Shown here: piece by piece, positions 13,831 to 16,964 of the stretch | Numbering within the stretch: the first letter of the stretch is position 1 | Layout of the letters: each line of letters begins with the position of its first letter | Assembly: GCA_938048505.1 (NCBI GenBank) | Contig: CALIUX010000012.1 | Span: forward strand, 1 to 16,964 | Length of the DNA stretch: 16,964 nucleotides | Reading direction: 5' to 3' | Origin: an uncultured Pseudomonadales bacterium | GTDB taxonomy: Bacteria; Pseudomonadota; Gammaproteobacteria; Pseudomonadales; Cellvibrionaceae | The notes under the pieces: generated by a model | What the model was told of the DNA's origin: nothing | Seen by the model: the letters and a program-made list of their open reading frames with translations, nothing else | Databases searched by the model: none | Made by a program: the position numbers and the translations under genes

Positions 13831-13900
13831 AAAGTTATTTGATTAGGATTATTTAATTAGAGCTCTTTAATTAAAGTTATTTGATCATAGTTATTTGCAT
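13831..13900. repeat. AT-rich repeats between agarase and the receiver gene
   Basis: Seen: AAAGTTATTTGAT occurs exactly at 13831-13843 and 13873-13885, with a variant core GTTATTTG at 13890-13897 and a weaker variant near 13847-13856. A 12-bp palindrome CTTTAATTAAAG lies at 13865-13876. Position is downstream of two convergent genes; role unknown. Confidence 0.5.
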
Positions 13901-13901
13901 G

Positions 13902-13921
13902 ACTCGATAGAGGAGTCGAGT
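13902..13921 (-). terminator. Weak hairpin after the receiver gene
   Basis: Seen: ACTCGA and TCGAGT arms (6 bp, loop of eight) immediately past the receiver stop; GACTC/GAGTC offers an alternative pairing. No T run follows on the minus strand, so termination is uncertain. Confidence 0.35.
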
Positions 13922-13922
13922 A

Positions 13923-14300
13923 TTAATCGAGACTATTGAGCCCGCATATCGTTTGTGTAGCCTTAATAAGGCTCTCTCTATTGTAAGGCTTTATAATCCA
14001 AGCAATGACCCCCGCTTCTTTTGCAGAGGTTTTAAGGTCGGGTCTAAATTGTGTTGTGAGCATAAATATGGGTGTTTTTTGCTCTTTTTCGGGTGGGTTT
14101 AATCGCATAGACATGGATAACCCGTCCATTTTTGGCATATTAAAGTCGGTGATGACTAAATCCAAATCATGCATCATGGCTTTTTCTAAGCCTGATTCTC
14201 CGTTTTCCCCTTCAATGACAGAATAGCCTTCTGCTTTTAGGTCAGTACTGATTTGATCGCGCATAATATCTGAATCATCGACAACTAAAATAGTTGGCAT
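13923..14300 (-). CDS. Single-domain CheY-like response regulator
   Basis: A 125-aa receiver. Seen: acidic pair Asp8-Asp9 (VVDDSD), phosphoacceptor Asp52 (VITDFNMPKMDG), Thr82/Thr83 in the switch position (FMLTTQF) and Lys104 (IIKPYN). All signature residues are present and there is no output domain, so it signals by protein contact. PMDG-type turn NMPKMDG and the TTQF...KPYN surface resemble CheY-type receivers of chemotaxis systems. Start: ATG 14300 with GGAG ten bases upstream. It lies 27 nt after the GGDEF gene on the same strand, the third gene of the apparent operon. Phosphodonor unknown; no histidine kinase is in the window. Confidence 0.93.
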   Translation of the reverse strand: MPTILVVDDSDIMRDQISTDLKAEGYSVIEGENGESGLEKAMMHDLDLVITDFNMPKMDGLSMSMRLNPPEKEQKTPIFMLTTQFRPDLKTSAKEAGVIAWIIKPYNRESLIKATQTICGLNSLD

Positions 14301-14327
14301 AGGTAAGTAACTCCTATAAAGGTGATA

Positions 14328-15845
14328 TTACACGGTAATATTTTTTGTATAGTCATATTCACAATTAATACGATTTTTGCCTAATTTTTTTGCCTGATAC
14401 AAATACTGATCTGCTCTTGCTATGAGAGCCATAATATTTTCGCCTTTTTGACATGAAATGACACCACCACTCAGGCTAATAGATGTTAATGTTTGCTTCT
14501 CATCAATTTTGCTTATGTGGTTGTTGTTAAGATTAACGCCAAATTTTATATTCTCTACACCGCATTTCACTTTCTCAGCAAAGTGCTTACCAGCTGGTTC
14601 ATGAGTGTTTTCTTTAGGTAGCATCACTAGAAATTCGTCCCCACCATATCGAATAGCAATGCTGCCTGATATAGAGTGCGATAAAATCTGTTTTCCGACT
14701 ATCGATATAGCATGATCACCTATGGTGTGACCATAACTATCATTAATAGTTTTAAAATCATCAATATCAAATATGACTAAATCTATTGCATTAATACTGC
14801 CAAAATCAAAGCCATTGAGCAGCATATTAAAACCATCTTCCATATATAAACGAGTATATAAACCTGTCAGTGGATCACGTATTGCTGATTCATAAAGTGC
14901 TTTGCTGTGTCGCTCTATTTCATTGATGCGTTTTTTTTCATTCTGTAAGGTAACTGACTCGGTATCATCTTTGATGATGATCATAAATTTTTCTATCACA
15001 TTATTTTTTACGATAGGTTGATAGTGCAGTCGTATCCATTTTGATTTATGATTTTTATCTTCTGATTTTAAATTAAAAGTGTTTTTAATTTTTTTTTCAA
15101 TTTTGTTGAAAAAAATTAAAGGTTGATTAATGCAAGATATCAGGTCTGAAAAATCATTTTTTTCACCGTAACTATGAACAATAGACGAGGCAGTAGAAGA
15201 ATTGCTAGTGGGAGATTCGATAGTAGAAGGGTGTAATGATGAAAATACATCAGAAATGTGCTTATTTTTTAATGAGCTTTTTCCTATAATAACAGATGTA
15301 TGGTGCGTTAAAACTTCTTCTATATGACCGCTATTATCAAGCATAATTATGCCTAAGGGTAAGCATTCAAAAATGCCAAGTAACTTAGTTTCTGAGTCAT
15401 ATATGCTGCTACAATCTTCTCCAGTGATATAATAAAGGGCTTTATAAGCATCATTATCAAACCGATTTTTTGTTCGCTGATTCTTTGAAGGAGTAGAAAT
15501 ATTCCAGATTATTTTTTTTGTCTTATGACTTATTGGAGGATGTATATCTGCTCTAAAATTTACTTCTCGAGTAAGTTTTTCTGTTTTTATTTTATTAAAA
15601 AAATAATGAAAAGTTGCTTGATTTTCTTGATCTAAAGCAGAAATTAAATTCTTTTTAAGCACGCTGTCAGTCGACTCTCCTATCAAGCTACAGCATGCTT
15701 GGTTAGCACGAATGATTTCACCCTCTTCAGTGATAATGGCAAAAATACTAGGCAACTCATCGAGTATGGTTTCAGTGTGATGATTCGCTTTTTCGAGTAA
15801 AGCCAGCATATTTTGAGACGCTAGCAATGCGTTAGTGCTGACCAT
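14328..15845 (-). CDS. PAS-PAS-GGDEF diguanylate cyclase
   Basis: A 505-aa cytoplasmic protein; no membrane segments seen. Seen: a PAS domain at about 25-145 (LPSIFAIITEEGEIIRANQACCSLIG) and a second PAS-like domain at about 155-295 (ECLPLGIIMLDNSGHIEEV). The second is interrupted by a Ser/Thr-rich stretch (206-225) and resumes at WIRLHYQPIVKNNVIEKFMIIIKDDTE. A coiled linker (about 298-318) leads to GGDEF (about 319-497) with DPLTGLYTR, FDIDDFKTINDSYGH (metal-binding Asp360) and an intact GGDEF at 401-405, so it should make c-di-GMP. The RxxD inhibitory site five residues before GGDEF is absent (ISGS there), so product inhibition by that route is unlikely. The coding sequence is visibly AT-rich, notably around 15060-15130. 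It lies 56 nt after the CheX-like gene and 27 nt before the receiver gene. Confidence 0.9.
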   Translation of the reverse strand: MVSTNALLASQNMLALLEKANHHTETILDELPSIFAIITEEGEIIRANQACCSLIGESTDSVLKKNLISALDQENQATFHYFFNKIKTEKLTREVNFRADIHPPISHKTKKIIWNISTPSKNQRTKNRFDNDAYKALYYITGEDCSSIYDSETKLLGIFECLPLGIIMLDNSGHIEEVLTHHTSVIIGKSSLKNKHISDVFSSLHPSTIESPTSNSSTASSIVHSYGEKNDFSDLISCINQPLIFFNKIEKKIKNTFNLKSEDKNHKSKWIRLHYQPIVKNNVIEKFMIIIKDDTESVTLQNEKKRINEIERHSKALYESAIRDPLTGLYTRLYMEDGFNMLLNGFDFGSINAIDLVIFDIDDFKTINDSYGHTIGDHAISIVGKQILSHSISGSIAIRYGGDEFLVMLPKENTHEPAGKHFAEKVKCGVENIKFGVNLNNNHISKIDEKQTLTSISLSGGVISCQKGENIMALIARADQYLYQAKKLGKNRINCEYDYTKNITV

Positions 15846-15901
15846 ATGGATTACTCATGATGATTTTGGGGGAAGATGTTATTCAGGTCATTCGCCACAG
15901 G

Positions 15902-16531
15902 CTATAAGAATTCAATCTGACCATGATTTGACGGTAAGTCATTTGTGAGGGTAAAAAGCGGCTGAATAATAGCATCGTCGGTGACTTCAAATGTGTAGCT
16001 ACAATATAATTCACCAAACATATCTTTTAATTTCCAGCAGTCATTAAAGCGAATAAATGTACTACCCGGGTTATGATATTCTGAATAAATTTCATAGTAG
16101 CCTTTTGTGCAAAGAGGAATGCTTAAACCTAATTCAATATTGATTTCGGCGATCTTCCTGCTAAAGCAACCACAAATCCGGTTTGAAAGCTCTTTCATAA
16201 AGTCGATGTCTCTATGACATAGCGGTGCATTTTTTTCGACATCATTATGATGGTGTTCAGATTGGGTTGTGCTCTGCGATTGAGCGATTCGTGTAGCGAA
16301 GTGTGATTTGGCTTGCAGAGGGTTAAAGTGCAGCTTAAATAGCATCTTTAAGCTTGAGGATGACACCGTAATCAAGATCATCTCGTTAGCAAGCACTTGC
16401 CCCGCTTTATAATCCGACAGTTCAATGACTTGAGGCCATTCGCTATTAATATACTGAGCAAGCTGAAAAGCTGCTATCTGCCGTAGAGTACGTCCGATGA
16501 CTTGTTTGAGTCTCTCGTTGTGAAGGTCCAT
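15902..16531 (-). CDS. Unknown protein with a CheX-like segment
   Basis: About 209 aa. No family recognised with certainty. Seen: an N-terminal alpha/beta half (MDLHNERLKQVIGRTLRQIAAF), a low-complexity His/Gln/Ser hinge (about 84-105), then DFMKELSNRICGCFSRKIAEI, where E-x2-N followed by a small-residue turn resembles the phosphatase helix of CheX/CheC proteins (Glu114 and Asn117 in this numbering). Later strands (YYEIYSEYH, FGELYCSYTFEV) fit an alpha/beta domain. Start: ATG 16531 is chosen; an in-frame TTG at 16552 with AAGG nearby would add seven residues. It is first in a run with a GGDEF gene and a CheY-like gene, which fits a phosphatase partner of the receiver. Single E-x2-N motif and function are inferred. 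Confidence 0.55.
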   Translation of the reverse strand: MDLHNERLKQVIGRTLRQIAAFQLAQYINSEWPQVIELSDYKAGQVLANEMILITVSSSSLKMLFKLHFNPLQAKSHFATRIAQSQSTTQSEHHHNDVEKNAPLCHRDIDFMKELSNRICGCFSRKIAEINIELGLSIPLCTKGYYEIYSEYHNPGSTFIRFNDCWKLKDMFGELYCSYTFEVTDDAIIQPLFTLTNDLPSNHGQIEFL

Positions 16532-16835
16532 AGTGTTGCCAGCAGTTGCCAATAAGCCTTGCTGTACGGGTTATTTTCAGTCACCTTTTTATACAGCAGC
16601 GAATAAAGTATTCGTTTTCTTTTTAGTATTGCACAAGATGAACTAACTGCCAGTTTTGTATAGCGCACCAAGTGCTTACACACACGTTATTGAAAACTGC
16701 ATTGAGATCTGCATGGAAAATTGAAAGCCCAACCCCGCTTTAATCTAGAGACTCAAGCGGGTCGGATAGGGCAGGTTCTACTTAGGTGCATACGCTAGGT
16801 GTCATACGATAGTTGCCATATAAAGCTGAATAAAC
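16532..16835. other. 304-bp intergenic region upstream of the CheX-like gene
   Basis: It holds the leader and promoter of the minus-strand CheX-like/GGDEF/receiver run and the 3' flank of the partial gene at the right edge. I see no gene and no promoter with both boxes well matched. A hairpin at 16734-16761 is listed separately. Confidence 0.4.
16734..16761 (-). terminator. Possible terminator hairpin of the right-edge gene
   Basis: Seen: CCCGCTT (16734-16740), 14-nt loop, AAGCGGG (16755-16761), perfect 7-bp GC-rich arms about 75 bp past the stop of the partial gene. On the minus strand it is followed by GTTGGGCTTTC and then TTTT after a gap, a poor T tract, so moderate evidence only. Confidence 0.4.
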
Positions 16836-16964
16836 TTAGTGTCGAATGGCAATATCTGGGGAACGAATAATATCGCCATCTTTTTCGAGCGTTGCATATT
16901 CAGTATTAGTGCTTTGCGCATGACAAATCACAGGGATGATATTGTCGATATCACTGCGCCTGAT
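16836..16964 (-). CDS. C-terminal end of an unidentified protein (partial, runs off the right edge)
   Basis: Seen: an open minus-strand frame entering at 16964 and ending in TAA at 16836-16838, 42 codons plus stop, reading IRRSDIDNIIPVICHAQ, then STNTEYATLEKDGDIIRSPD and the ending IAIRH. There is no other open frame of this length at the edge with a protein-like composition. I do not recognise the family. It is upstream of, and co-directional with, the CheX-like gene, but 304 bp and a hairpin separate them. Confidence 0.5.
   Translation of the reverse strand: MRRSDIDNIIPVICHAQSTNTEYATLEKDGDIIRSPDIAIRH

Noticed and set aside
16474..16683. Minus-strand open frame of 69 codons upstream of the CheX-like gene
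   Set aside because: It overlaps the CheX-like start in another frame and reads as a basic, cysteine/tyrosine-rich random composition with no family resemblance.

Overview
The window looks like the chromosome of a marine, agar-degrading gammaproteobacterium of the Cellvibrionales type (Saccharophagus/Teredinibacter/Marinagarivorans-like). The reasons are a secreted GH86 beta-agarase with a polyserine linker, Enterobacteria-like orthologues of hscC and of the yjfIJKLMC cluster, and a PAS-GGDEF/CheY signalling module. The genus is inferred from gene content only. No tRNA, rRNA, CRISPR array, transposase or phage gene was seen.

Layout: (1) 1-3034, + strand. A terminator of an upstream gene is followed by hscC (specialised Hsp70, TTG start). 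It overlaps by one base a gene for a J-domain protein fused to a C-terminal RDD membrane domain, which is the probable HscC co-chaperone. (2) 3024-8325, - strand. A seven-gene cluster is transcribed right to left: yjfI (DUF2170), yjfJ (PspA/IM30), a two-TM potassium channel with an RCK-like domain, yjfK (DUF2491), yjfL (DUF350), yjfM/ygiB (DUF1190 lipoprotein) and yjfC/ygiC (ATP-grasp, glutathionylspermidine synthase family). It matches E. coli yjfIJKLMC with a K+ channel inserted after pspA. The pspA/channel junction carries a strong minus-strand terminator hairpin and other dyads. (3) 8326-8735. A divergent small HTH-type (DUF6471) gene faces yjfI across a 44-bp near-perfect palindrome whose two halves read as symmetrical, overlapping divergent promoters. 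(4) 8917-10691, - strand. A FemAB-like acyltransferase (COG3146 type) and a periplasmic YceI protein form a two-gene operon. (5) 10692-13813. A 618-bp AT-rich intergenic region with several dyads precedes a GH86 agarase lipoprotein gene, which ends in a textbook terminator. (6) 13923-16531, - strand. A CheX-like protein, a double-PAS GGDEF protein and a CheY-like receiver are encoded in that order. (7) The window ends in the 3' end of an unidentified minus-strand gene.

How the genes may work together: block 2 reads as an envelope-stress module (PspA, channel, small membrane protein, lipoprotein and ATP-grasp ligase). The lipoprotein ends in Gly-Gly and is tightly coupled to the ligase, which suggests a modifier/substrate pair. 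The flanking DUF6471 gene and palindrome look like its autoregulatory switch. Block 6 looks like a small phospho-relay/c-di-GMP unit with its own receiver and candidate phosphatase. The two most original observations are the symmetrical bidirectional promoter-operator at 8368-8411 and the possible ATP-grasp modification of the Gly-Gly-ended lipoprotein.
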